DNA from: Nocardia vaccinii NBRC 15922
GTDB taxonomy: Bacteria; Actinomycetota; Actinomycetes; Mycobacteriales; Mycobacteriaceae
Direction of reading: 5' to 3'
DNA length: 64,000 nt
NCBI RefSeq assembly: GCF_001613305.1
Contig: NZ_BDCC01000032.1
Span: forward strand, 124,001 to 188,000
Under the pieces are notes generated by a model. It did no database searches. It was not told the origin of the DNA and was given only the letters and a program-made list of their open reading frames with translations. Both the position numbers and the translations under genes were made by a program. Below, one piece after another: positions 1-8,757 of the stretch (positions within the stretch are counted from its first letter, which is position 1; every line of letters begins with the position of its first letter).

Positions 1-785
1 CCGAACGCGGGCTGCGGTGCGGGCGGCGAGGAGTACAGCGGCTGCTGGGGTACCGACGGCTGCTGCTTCGGTTGCGGCGCGAACCCGGGCTGAGAATAAC
101 CGGCGGGCTGGTGGTATACGGGCGGCGGGGCATATCCGGCAGGAGGCTGCGGTGCGGGAAATCCGATGGGAGGCTGCGGGTTCTGCGCCGGGGGGTGCGG
201 CCACTGTGGTACTTGGCCCGGAGCGTGCTGTTGCTGCGGTGGCCATCCCGGCTGCGCGGGAACGGCAGGCCGGGACGGCGACTGCGCAGCCGTCGAGCGA
301 GAAGCCAGGTACAGCAGGACGATCGCGGTCAGTGCGAACAGTGTGGCGGGGATCGCGAGCCAGAAGTGGTACGCGTCGCCGCGGTATCCGGAAGGGCCGA
401 CCGTGAGAGTGCTGAATGGACCGATGAACGCCATACCGGCCGAGAGTGCGACGGTGAGGTTCGCTGCGGCCGGATTGCGGTTGATCAGCGCCAGCACCGC
501 ACCACATACCGCCGTTGCGACGAGGACGACCCAAGTCAGTACGTACCAGTCGGTCAACCAGTCGGCGCTCTCGCCGAGGGACATGCTGATGATTCCGACG
601 ACCAGAGTCAGCATCACCAGGCCCGCGGCCACCAGCGTCAGCACATTGCGCGAGCCAGCCGGACGCTGCGCCGGAAACGGCGAATTCGGTTGCCCCACAG
701 GCATACCCGGCTGAGCGGGCCACCCGTAACCCTGGGACGGTGGCGACGGCATCGGCGCCGGGCCGGGTTGATACGGGTTGGCCAT
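1..785 (-). CDS. Proline-rich membrane protein, 3' end cut by window edge
   Basis: The reverse strand is open from an ATG at 785 to the window edge, at least 261 codons. A purine-rich AGGGAGT lies 7 bases before the ATG, the same leader that precedes the next gene upstream. The first 45 residues are rich in Pro, Gly and Gln; about four hydrophobic segments follow (roughly residues 45-165); then a long Pro/Gln tail runs off the window. The architecture matches the neighbour at 914-2866, so the two are probably tandem paralogues. Function unknown. The C-terminus is missing because the window ends, not because the gene is broken. Confidence 0.75.
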   Translation of the reverse strand, partial: MANPYQPGPAPMPSPPSQGYGWPAQPGMPVGQPNSPFPAQRPAGSRNVLTLVAAGLVMLTLVVGIISMSLGESADWLTDWYVLTWVVLVATAVCGAVLALINRNPAAANLTVALSAGMAFIGPFSTLTVGPSGYRGDAYHFWLAIPATLFALTAIVLLYLASRSTAAQSPSRPAVPAQPGWPPQQQHAPGQVPQWPHPPAQNPQPPIGFPAPQPPAGYAPPPVYHQPAGYSQPGFAPQPKQQPSVPQQPLYSSPPAPQPAF

Positions 786-913
786 CGCTGAAACTCCCTG
801 CTGTCGTGCACAAATGCCGAAATCAGATGTCGATCAGCCTAGAGGTTTCGCGCACGTCCGGCAGCACTACCGAGCGTCGCGCGGCAGAGCGGCGCCCGCG
901 GGAGAGCGCCGGG

Positions 914-2866
914 TTACTGTTCCTGCGCCCACGGCGGGGGCGCCAGGCGTTTGGGTGGTGACTGCCGATGATCGAGATACGCCGGCGGTTGTGCCTCCTG
1001 CTCGGCGTGCGGTGGCTGCGGATCGCGCGAGCCCGGGTGTTCGGAGGCCGAAACGTCGTGCAGTTGCGGACGTCCGCCGTCCGGATGCGGCTGCCCTGAA
1101 CCCGGCGGCGACCACCCGGGCGCCGGCTCCGGCTCGACCGGCGGCGGGGCCAGGAAGCCGCCGGGCCGCCGCAGCACCGGCTGAGCCGGTGCGGCTCGGT
1201 TCGGGATGGCCTCGGTACCCGGCAGCCGAAGTGAGTTCTGCGGCGCGCCGCCGAGCGCGTACGGCGTGTTCTGCGGCGGTCCGAACGGCTGATGCAACGG
1301 GCCACTGCCCTGCGGTGGATTCCCCTGCTGGGGATTGCCCTGATACGGGGCAGGTGAGTCACCGAATCCATTGCGGGGCGGCCCGGACGGGACCTCGGAG
1401 CGCGGTGGTCCGGCTGGCGGTTGTGGTGTGCCCGGACGCCTCATGTTCAGCGGGGCGGTCTCGGGCGCGGGAACATTCGGCGCGATGACGTGGCCGGGCT
1501 GCTGCGGCTCGCCGCCGGGTGGCGGGAATGGCGGCGGCGTGCGGAACCCATCGTGCCGATCCGGTTCGGCGTTCGCGGACCCGGCGGGCGGCGCCCCGAT
1601 GACCGGACCGGGCTGTTGCGGTTCGGCTACCGGCGGCCGCGCTTGCTGTGGATTCGCTGTGAAGTCCGGTCGGGGCAGTACCGTCGTCGGCGGATCGATG
1701 TGCGGCACAGCGGGAATGCCATCGGTCGCCGCATGGAACAACGCCGGATCAGGCTGCGCGAACGGTTCCGTCGCCGGAGTCTGCGCCGCGACGCCCGGAC
1801 CCTGCTGCGGGGGCACCGGACCGCCGGCGTCGGATTCGGCGGGTCGTGATGCGAGCCGTTCGGGCACATAGGGTTCCGGCGCCGCCGGACGCGGCGCACC
1901 GGCCGGTGCGGGCTGCTGCGGGTGCGGCGCGGATCCGGCTCCGGACGCGCCGAACCCGGATTCGCGGTCCCGCGGTGGTAGTGCGGATTCGGGCGCGAAC
2001 GCCTCGACCGGACCCGGCTCGGGCAGTGACATCTCCGGCAGATTCAGCGCCGAATCCGCGGTCGTCGCGCGGTCACCGGAAGCCGAAAAATCCTGCGGTG
2101 CTTCGTCTCTCGGACGTTCAGGAGCCGGGAGTGCGGATATCGCGGGCCCGATCTGCTCGGATGGTTCGAGCGACGACGCTTCGGCGGCGACCGGCTCGCG
2201 CGGCGCCGGTGGCGCGCCGATCACACCGTCGGCCTGCTCGGCTACGGGTGCGGATCGAGACGGCAGCAGCGGCCGATCCTCGGAGCGGGCTTGTGCGGTG
2301 TAGTCGTTCTGATAACGCGGCGAGTCGAACTCGTTCTCGCGCTGGCGCGCGACGAATTCCTCGCCGCGGTCCCGCGGTGAGTCGGCCGCGACGATCCGCA
2401 CCTCGGGCGACCACGAGGCCCGATACAGTGCGACGATCGCGATCGCGGTGGCCACCACGATCGGAATCGCCGCCCACGTACCGTATTTGCCGATCACGTC
2501 GTCGACCGAGCCTCCGGTCAGGTTCACCGCGTTGAACAGCAGCATCGCTCCGGCACCCAGGGCGCCGGTGAGACGGCCCACGGCGGGTTTCATCCCGGTC
2601 ACCAGCAGCACGCCGGCGGGAATCGCGATGATCGCGGCCAGCAGCGAACCGAAATCGCGGGCCTGGATCTCGTAACCGGGCTGCGAGAGACCCCACACCA
2701 ACCTGCCCAGATAGGTCAGCGTCGCGAGCAACAACATGACCGCCGCCAGCACATCCGCGAGCGAATATCGCCGTCCCCGGGGCGCATCCGGTTCCGGCGT
2801 CCGGCCCCGACCAGGGTCCGGCGCCACCGACATGGGCCGATTTCCGGGCGGGTGCGGGTTGTCCAT
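914..2866 (-). CDS. Proline-rich multi-span membrane protein, unknown function
   Basis: A 650-residue protein. A short hydrophilic N-terminus is followed by about four membrane segments (residues 35-165), one containing GYEIQARDFGSLLAAI. The remaining ~480 residues are low-complexity, dominated by Pro, Ala, Gln, Gly and Glu, and probably disordered and cytoplasmic. The start is backed by AGGGAGT before the ATG, identical to that of the downstream paralogue. No catalytic motif is visible. The two genes sit in tandem with a 128-bp gap. A role at the envelope is inference only. Confidence 0.75.
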   Translation of the reverse strand: MDNPHPPGNRPMSVAPDPGRGRTPEPDAPRGRRYSLADVLAAVMLLLATLTYLGRLVWGLSQPGYEIQARDFGSLLAAIIAIPAGVLLVTGMKPAVGRLTGALGAGAMLLFNAVNLTGGSVDDVIGKYGTWAAIPIVVATAIAIVALYRASWSPEVRIVAADSPRDRGEEFVARQRENEFDSPRYQNDYTAQARSEDRPLLPSRSAPVAEQADGVIGAPPAPREPVAAEASSLEPSEQIGPAISALPAPERPRDEAPQDFSASGDRATTADSALNLPEMSLPEPGPVEAFAPESALPPRDRESGFGASGAGSAPHPQQPAPAGAPRPAAPEPYVPERLASRPAESDAGGPVPPQQGPGVAAQTPATEPFAQPDPALFHAATDGIPAVPHIDPPTTVLPRPDFTANPQQARPPVAEPQQPGPVIGAPPAGSANAEPDRHDGFRTPPPFPPPGGEPQQPGHVIAPNVPAPETAPLNMRRPGTPQPPAGPPRSEVPSGPPRNGFGDSPAPYQGNPQQGNPPQGSGPLHQPFGPPQNTPYALGGAPQNSLRLPGTEAIPNRAAPAQPVLRRPGGFLAPPPVEPEPAPGWSPPGSGQPHPDGGRPQLHDVSASEHPGSRDPQPPHAEQEAQPPAYLDHRQSPPKRLAPPPWAQEQ

Positions 2867-2905
2867 CGGTGAAACTCCCTCGTAGCTACGCGAACACTCG
2901 GTAGC

Positions 2906-3757
2906 CTATTGGATGCTGTCGCCTCTGGCATATCGCTGTATCCCCAGAACCTCGATCACCCACGCGGTGAATTCGTTCGTGTGGGTGCGTGCGCCGTTGT
3001 GCATGCCCGGGAATTCGACGACCTCGATGCCGAGCCGCTCGGCGATCCGCGCGGCCGGTCGCGAGGGCAGCAGTTGGCGCGATTGCGCGCCCACGCCGAG
3101 AACGAGTCGATCGGCCACTGCGCCGAGCGTCGCGAAATCGGGTATGTACGAAGTGAATTCACACAACTCGTACTGCATCATGACAGGCGCGTTGGCGGCC
3201 AGTCGCGCCCACATAGCGGCCTGGTTCGGCGTGAGGTCGCCCGGGTCGGGCGAGGGCGCCATCGCGCCGCCGATGCCGTCGAGGAATCGCTGCGACGCGG
3301 CGGCCGTGCCGTCGGTGCGCGCCAGGTGGGCGACTTCGGTCACGAAGGCGCGGAGTTCGGCGGCGTCGGGCAGGACCGCGAAACACGGCGGATCGTGGGC
3401 GAGGAGTCCGCGAACCACCTCGGGATGGCGAGTGACCAGATCCAACCCAACGATCGCGCCGTCGCTGCCACCGACGACATAGGCCGGTTCGTCGGTGAGG
3501 TGCCGCAACAGCAGGTACGCATCCTCGCTCTGCACCCGCACGTACTGCTGCTCGGCCCGCCCGCTGTCGAGCGTGCTCCGTGAATACCCACGCGCATCCA
3601 TCGTGACGACGGTGACGTGCGGCGCGAGCAGCTCGGCCATCTCATCGGCCCCGTTGGCATCGCCCCCGCCACCGGGCAGCACCAGCAGCACCGGACCCGC
3701 ACCGCGAATCTCGTGGTAGATGGTCGCGCCGGGCACGTGGAAGGTATCGGATCTCAT
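2906..3757 (-). CDS. Alpha/beta-fold hydrolase
   Basis: A 283-residue protein of normal length for a single-domain alpha/beta hydrolase. LPGGGGDANG (residues 27-36) fits the oxyanion-hole loop. GGSDGA with Ser98 is the nucleophile elbow (G-x-S-x-G). A C-terminal GMHNGARTH segment carries the expected catalytic His. A Cys-Phe-containing PPCFAVL stretch after strand 6 is typical of epoxide hydrolase or esterase-like members. The substrate cannot be read from the sequence. An AT-rich stretch with inverted half-sites (3842-3867) lies about 90 bp upstream and may be its operator. Confidence 0.8.
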   Translation of the reverse strand: MRSDTFHVPGATIYHEIRGAGPVLLVLPGGGGDANGADEMAELLAPHVTVVTMDARGYSRSTLDSGRAEQQYVRVQSEDAYLLLRHLTDEPAYVVGGSDGAIVGLDLVTRHPEVVRGLLAHDPPCFAVLPDAAELRAFVTEVAHLARTDGTAAASQRFLDGIGGAMAPSPDPGDLTPNQAAMWARLAANAPVMMQYELCEFTSYIPDFATLGAVADRLVLGVGAQSRQLLPSRPAARIAERLGIEVVEFPGMHNGARTHTNEFTAWVIEVLGIQRYARGDSIQ

Positions 3758-3841
3758 TATGACTGTACGTCTTTCGTCAGGAATCAGCGGGTTCGTCGAT
3801 CGGTGATCGGGCGCCGCCGACCGAGCGAATTACTTTTGGTC

Positions 3842-3867
3842 TTAGGATATCACCTAATATAATTAGG
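3842..3867. promoter_or_regulatory. Inverted-repeat operator candidate upstream of the hydrolase
   Basis: CCTAATATAATTAGG (3853-3867) has perfect 6-bp arms around ATA. A further TTAGG at 3842-3846 pairs with CCTAA at 3853-3857, so three half-sites lie in 26 bp. This is the most AT-rich patch of the surrounding intergenic DNA and resembles a MarR or TetR-type operator. The cognate regulator is not identifiable here. Confidence 0.4.
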
Positions 3868-4076
3868 CCAACCCGGTCGCATAGGGCAGCCGCGGCGTCG
3901 GCACGCGAATTCGTCGCCGGCCATGAGTTCCGGTCCGCGTTGCGGGCCTACTGCGTCCGGCAGAGCGAAGCGGCCCGGGATATCCCGGGCCGCTGCATCG
4001 CAATTGGGAAGAACTCCGGCCGTCCAACCGTGTCGCACCGAGCCGGCCGTGTGGTTACGGCGCCGCCGAGTGGCCG

Positions 4077-4262
4077 CTACAAGCCGGACCGGGTGGCGCG
4101 CTCGATGAAGGGCTCGAGCATGGCCAGTGTCTTGCGCAGCTGTGGCCGGTCGCCGCGGGTGCTGGCGGTTTCCACGATGACCTCGCGGCAGTCGGCCTCG
4201 GCCAGTGCACCGATATCGGGACGACCACCCCGCCTACCTGGACGTCGACCGCAGAGAACGAC
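4077..4262 (-). pseudogene. C-terminal gene remnant in the 3.87-4.39 kb gap
   Basis: The reverse strand between 4262 and a TAG at 4077 reads as a plausible protein end (containing LAEADCREVIVE and PFIERATRSGL) but has no start codon or RBS, and the upstream part is out of character. It looks like the surviving 3' end of a lost gene. The family is not recognised. The rest of 3868-4385 holds no convincing gene. Confidence 0.3.
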
Positions 4263-4385
4263 GACGAATCGAGACGGCGATCAACGTCGCCCGCAAATGT
4301 TCGGACCGACCGACCCGGCTACCCGGCGCTTGCGGTCGCCGAATGAATTTGCCGATGAAGGCTGCCGCCGAACGTTCGAGTCACA

Positions 4386-5798
4386 TTATGCCGCAGCGTA
4401 TCCGGTGAATTCATGCGCGGTCACGGTGACCATGCGACCGCCCATCGCCCGCACCTGCGAGTGGACTCTGGGATCACCACTGGGCGGCAACAGCATCGAC
4501 CACACGGGAGTTCCGTCGACACCATCGATCGCCTGCACGGTGACACCGTCGGTCAGGATGAGATGGGTTGCGTCGGTGATGCCGTCATAGCTTGTGAATT
4601 TCGTGGCGTGTTCGAACGGCGAGGGCCGCTTCCAGATTCGATGCCCGTCGGTGAGATCGAGCCCGGAAAGCGTTGTGCCATCGAGCGATCGGATGATCAC
4701 GGTATCTCGCACCACACCCTCGATCGCGTCCTTGCGCCCGGCTGTGTCGTCGATGCCGATCTCGGGATTGGTCCACAGGACTCGGCCTGTCGTGCGCTCG
4801 TAGGCACTCTCGCCGGTCAGGATCGGCAGTGGCGACGCGGTGGCGACCGGGTACCACTCGAGCATGAAGCTCGCATTGGCGACCTCGGTGATGCGGTGTC
4901 CGTCGCGGCCGAGCAACGCGACCTTTCCCGCGGTGCCGTTGCGATCGATCACCTGCGAGGCGATCATGCCGCCGTCGAAGACATAGCCGACCGGTCCGGT
5001 GAAAAGCGGCTCGCCAGTGCGCAAATCGTAGACACGAATGTTGCCGTAGCGCCCGTACCGGAAGTAGTCCGGTGCGCTGATGACGGGTGTGACCGGCTCT
5101 CCGGGAACCACTGTCGGAAACGTCTTACGCCAGCTCGCGGCGATATCTGAGACGGTTCCTCGCGTGAAGACAGCGGTCTGCCAATCCGCGGTTCGCCCCG
5201 CCACCGTGACGACACCGTCGCGAGCATCGACCTGCTCCACCTCGAAATCGGTGATGTGGTCGGTGAGCACCGTGCCCGTCGCGCTGTCGACGATCAGGAC
5301 CCGATGGGTGTCCCAACAGCTCAGCAGGCCCTGAAACACCTGTTCGGCGCAGCTGGTGATCGCGCCGACATCGATTGTCCAGTGCGGCTTTCCGGTATCG
5401 GGGTCGATACCGTGCAGTCGCACCGCGCTGACCGGCTGCCCGACCCCGCCACCCGCGCTGTCCGGCACCGCGGTGGCCGCCACGATCGTGGTCCCGGCAT
5501 CCATCGGCGTGCCGTTTCCGTAGTAGACGTTCAGACTGTGCGGAGCGGACAGTAGAACCGCGCCGGGCTCGGTGGACAGATCGGCGGCGCGCACCGTCCA
5601 GCGACGAGTGGGTGCGGAGCCTAGTGTGGGCTCGATACGAAACTTGCCGCCCACCACCGGCGTTGCCTGCTGGGACTGCCGTGGTGATCGGTCCGCCCAT
5701 ACGACCGCAGCGACACCCACCACGACGGCCACGACCAGCACCACGATCCAACTTCGACGCCTGTTCGGACCGGTGAACCACTGTGCAGCCGTGTTCAT
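4386..5798 (-). CDS. Membrane-anchored PQQ-type beta-propeller protein
   Basis: A 470-residue protein. Residues 14-36 form one uncleaved membrane helix after a basic segment (NRRRSW), placing the rest outside the cytoplasm. The body has repeated W/Y-containing blades such as DPDTGKPHWTIDVG, DLRTGEPLFTGP, ERTTGRVLWTNPE, DLTDGHRIWKRP and DGVDGTPVWSML, the signature of quinoprotein-like propellers. No PQQ-dehydrogenase catalytic residues are evident, so a binding or structural role is more likely than dehydrogenase activity. Such propellers are common in Nocardia and Rhodococcus and mostly unstudied. Confidence 0.8.
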   Translation of the reverse strand: MNTAAQWFTGPNRRRSWIVVLVVAVVVGVAAVVWADRSPRQSQQATPVVGGKFRIEPTLGSAPTRRWTVRAADLSTEPGAVLLSAPHSLNVYYGNGTPMDAGTTIVAATAVPDSAGGGVGQPVSAVRLHGIDPDTGKPHWTIDVGAITSCAEQVFQGLLSCWDTHRVLIVDSATGTVLTDHITDFEVEQVDARDGVVTVAGRTADWQTAVFTRGTVSDIAASWRKTFPTVVPGEPVTPVISAPDYFRYGRYGNIRVYDLRTGEPLFTGPVGYVFDGGMIASQVIDRNGTAGKVALLGRDGHRITEVANASFMLEWYPVATASPLPILTGESAYERTTGRVLWTNPEIGIDDTAGRKDAIEGVVRDTVIIRSLDGTTLSGLDLTDGHRIWKRPSPFEHATKFTSYDGITDATHLILTDGVTVQAIDGVDGTPVWSMLLPPSGDPRVHSQVRAMGGRMVTVTAHEFTGYAAA

Positions 5799-5861
5799 GC
5801 GGAGAGGTCTCCTTCATACATCTATCTGGACCAGGCACTGGCCGAATGCGTCCGGGCGCGA

Positions 5862-6221
5862 TCACTCGATTTCGTAGGCGATTTCGTGGGTCGGCTGATA
5901 GAGGCCGAGGGGCCCGGCTCCCGGGACGATGAGCGTGGTACGAAGGCCCCAGCGCTCCCGGGTGATGTCACCGGCGAATTCGACGCCCCTCGCGCGTAGT
6001 TCCTCGACGGTGGCGGCCAGGTCGTCGCACATCAGGTACAACTCGCAGCGCCCGCTGTCGGGTTCGTCGGCCGGATGAACCGCCAGTTCGGCCGGGGGCG
6101 AGCGGAAGATCAGCCAGCCGTGCCCGGCGTCCACGTGCGCCAGGCCGAGAACGTCACGGAAGAAATCGCGCGCGGCATCGGGGTCGGCCGCGTAGACGAT
6201 GGTGTGCGCGCCGTTGATCAT
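5862..6221 (-). CDS. VOC (glyoxalase/dioxygenase-fold) protein
   Basis: A 119-residue protein, a single vicinal-oxygen-chelate unit of two beta-alpha-beta-beta-beta modules. It opens with HTIVYAADPDAARDFFRDVLGL, a classic VOC start, and ends with a beta strand containing GAGPLGLYQPTH. His, Glu and acidic positions could bind a metal, but no subfamily can be assigned. Close relatives are often glyoxalase/bleomycin-resistance-like proteins of unknown substrate. The start at ATG 6221 is clear. Confidence 0.8.
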   Translation of the reverse strand: MINGAHTIVYAADPDAARDFFRDVLGLAHVDAGHGWLIFRSPPAELAVHPADEPDSGRCELYLMCDDLAATVEELRARGVEFAGDITRERWGLRTTLIVPGAGPLGLYQPTHEIAYEIE

Positions 6222-6300
6222 TCATGAAGGTTATCGCCGAATCCGGGAAATCACCGGACAGCGCGGCGGTGGCCGAGCTGCCGGACGACCATCGCGCCGA

Positions 6301-6460
6301 GCGTGCCGAGCGCGAGGGCCTCGTGGCGGTCGTCCGCGACGACGGGATGTCTTCCGGGACGCACCTCGGAACACCCGCGAGAGCACCGCTGCCCGTGACG
6401 GCGGCGCGGGTAGTTCGCACACCCTGCTGCGCGAGATCGACGAGAACTCACGTCGCAGCC
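6301..6460 (+). pseudogene. Relic of a Nudix hydrolase
   Basis: Bases 6414-6456 match bases 50398-50354 (reverse strand) of the intact Nudix gene with one substitution and two single-base deletions. The match covers the REIDEE part of the Nudix box. Upstream, LVAVVRDDG in another frame resembles the start of a Nudix domain. The frame is broken several times, so no product is expected. Confidence 0.65.
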
Positions 6461-6680
6461 GATCGCGTCCGAACCCGGCAGGAACATGACGGCCGGCCCG
6501 CCGCCGAATCCGAGCGGCGGGGCTGATCGCGTGGCCGATCCGCGCCGGCGTCGGCACGTGGGGTCCACGTTGAACGAAAACTGGCGTTACCGGGTGCTGG
6601 TCACCGAAATACCTTGCTACGTCGGTTGATTCGTGGGTTGTGTGGAGGCGTGCGCACTTCTGCGGAAATTGGCGCTGAGG

Positions 6681-6717
6681 AGCTGCCGCACATAGTGACT
6701 CACTGTGTGCGGTAGCT
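6681..6717. repeat. Large imperfect palindrome
   Basis: Two 18-base arms (6681-6698 and 6700-6717) surround one central base, with two mismatches that would be G-U pairs in RNA. There is no T-run, so it is a poor intrinsic terminator. It could be an operator, the end of a lost mobile element, or a structured RNA. It sits in the gene-free 6.2-7.1 kb gap. Confidence 0.5.
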
Positions 6718-6861
6718 TCGGAGTCGTTTTGGCACGACATCCCTTTCGCGCGGGGGTGACTTGGGACACTATCTGCGTAGCGGTGAGAGTCGGTTGATGG
6801 GGCGGGTTCGGATGCTGTCAACGCCGGTGAGCGGTGTGCGATCGGCCGACGCGGTACGGAT

Positions 6862-6960
6862 CTACCTGGCAACGATCACCGTGCCCAACGCCCGGAGGGC
6901 GAGTGCGGCCTTGACGATGGCGCCGATCTCCTCAGGGGCTCTCGCCAGCGGTCGGCGAGG
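6862..6960 (-). pseudogene. Possible C-terminal coding remnant before nuoN
   Basis: The reverse strand ends at a TAG (6862) and reads PEEIGAIVKAALALRALG near its end, with amphipathic helical character unlike surrounding non-coding frames. No start or complete domain is present. The family is not identified. Apart from this, the Nudix relic and the palindrome, I see no gene in 6222-7131. Confidence 0.2.
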
Positions 6961-7131
6961 ATGGCGCAGCCGAGTCGGCCAACCACCACACGCTGGCCGG
7001 TACCGACAAATCCAGCGAATCAATGTCTACGGCAACAGTTCGGTCGTCAGCCTTCGCCGGCATCGGTTTCGGCTCAATGGACCCTCATGCCGCGGGCGCG
7101 AGGTCGGCCGCGGTTGGGCGAACGCAGCGGC

Positions 7132-8757
7132 TCAGTGCACGAAATCTGTTGCGCGATAAGCGATATCGAGAACGGGCTGTGGCAGGATGCCCAGCACCAG
7201 GGTTGCGGCGGCGGTGAGGGCGACCACCGTGCTGGTGATCGGTGGCGCCACGATCTGCGGGGCGTCCTCGGGTGGGTCGGTGAAGAACATCAGCACGATG
7301 ACGCGGATGTAGAAGTAGGCGGCGATCGCGCTGCACACCACGCCAACGATGACCAGCCACGCATAGCCGCCGCTCGCCGCCGCCTGGAATACCGCGAACT
7401 TGCTGACGAATCCGCTGGTGAGCGGGATACCCGCGAACGAGAGCAGGAACAGCGCGAAAATCGAGGCCAGCCACGGGGATCGGCGGCCCAGCCCGGCCCA
7501 CGCCGACATGGCGGTGGCCTCGTCGCCGACCTGGTCGCGCACGAGTGTCACCACGGCGAACGCGCCGGTTGTGCTGAGCCCGTAGGCGATCAGATAGAAC
7601 AGCGCCGAGGACACGCCCTCGCTGTTCGCCGCGACGAGCGCGACCAGGATGAATCCGGCGTGCGCGACCGAGGAGTAGGCGAGCATGCGTTTGACGTCGG
7701 TCTGGGTGATCGCCATGACCGCGCCGACGGCCATGGTCGCCACCGCCACTGCGGCCAGGATCGGCCGCCACGTCGGGCCCAGTCCGGGTACCGCGACCAT
7801 CAGCACGCGCAGCAGCGCACCGACGGCGGCGATCTTGGTGCCCGCGGCCATGAACGCGGTCACCGAGGTCGGCGCGCCCTGATACACATCGGGCACCCAG
7901 GACTGGAACGGCACCGCGCCGACCTTGAACAGCAGCCCCACCGTGAGCATCGCAAGGCCCAGCACCGCAAGGGTTTTCGAGCCGGTGTCGCGGCCCAGCG
8001 CGTCGGCGATGCCCGCGAACCGCACGGTTCCGGCGTAGCCGTACAGCAGCGCCATTCCGTACAGGAAGAAAGCGGAGGAGAACGCGCCCAGCAGGAAGTA
8101 TTTCAGCGCCGCTTCCTGCGAGAGCAGCCTGCGGCGGCGGGCGAGCCCGCACAGCAGATACAGCGGCAGCGAAAGCACCTCGAGCGCAACGAAAGCGGTC
8201 AGCAGATCGTTGGACGCCGGAAACAGCATGAGCCCGCCGACGGCCAACAGTGCGAGCGGGAACACCTCGGTGGTGGTGATTCCCGCACGCGCGGCGGCGA
8301 TCTCGTCCGAACTGCCCGGCGTCGCGGAAGCCTGCGGAGTGAACGCGTCGACCGGCACGCGGGCACCGGCGGCCAGGGCGGCGGTGCGGCTCCAGGTGCC
8401 CGGACCTTCGCGGCGGGCGTGGCCCAGGCGTGGTTCGATACCGCGTTCGGCCATCAGCGCCATGCCGAACAGGGCGGTCACCAGGATCGTGCCCTGCAGT
8501 ACGAGAGTCACGTTGTCGATCGCCACGGCGCCGATCACCGCGGTGCTGTGCGTGCCCGCCAGCCCGATCACCAGGACCAGGGCGACCACGAGCCCGGCCG
8601 CGCCCAGCAGTAGTTGCAATCCGTAGCGCCAGGCGCGCGGCGCGAATGCCTCCACCAGCACCGCCACGACCGCGACGCCGAATACGACGAGCATCGGTGA
8701 CAGGTCGCGATATTCGATCGAGGGTGCCGGAACCGATGCGGCGAGAAGGGAATTCAC
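7132..8757 (-). CDS. nuoN: NADH-quinone oxidoreductase subunit N
   Basis: A 541-residue antiporter-like subunit of complex I with about 14 membrane helices. Conserved features include LYGYAGTVRF, the helix-7 lysine region (TLAVLGLAMLTVGLLFKVGA, with VPFQSWVPDVYQGAPT after it) and TQTDVKRMLAYSSVAHAGF. The GTG start at 8757 overlaps the nuoM stop as GTGA; the first in-frame ATG lies ~20 codons later and would leave a gap, so GTG is preferred. It is last in the nuo operon, as in other actinobacteria, and contributes one of the proton-translocating channels. Confidence 0.95.
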   Translation of the reverse strand: MNSLLAASVPAPSIEYRDLSPMLVVFGVAVVAVLVEAFAPRAWRYGLQLLLGAAGLVVALVLVIGLAGTHSTAVIGAVAIDNVTLVLQGTILVTALFGMALMAERGIEPRLGHARREGPGTWSRTAALAAGARVPVDAFTPQASATPGSSDEIAAARAGITTTEVFPLALLAVGGLMLFPASNDLLTAFVALEVLSLPLYLLCGLARRRRLLSQEAALKYFLLGAFSSAFFLYGMALLYGYAGTVRFAGIADALGRDTGSKTLAVLGLAMLTVGLLFKVGAVPFQSWVPDVYQGAPTSVTAFMAAGTKIAAVGALLRVLMVAVPGLGPTWRPILAAVAVATMAVGAVMAITQTDVKRMLAYSSVAHAGFILVALVAANSEGVSSALFYLIAYGLSTTGAFAVVTLVRDQVGDEATAMSAWAGLGRRSPWLASIFALFLLSFAGIPLTSGFVSKFAVFQAAASGGYAWLVIVGVVCSAIAAYFYIRVIVLMFFTDPPEDAPQIVAPPITSTVVALTAAATLVLGILPQPVLDIAYRATDFVH

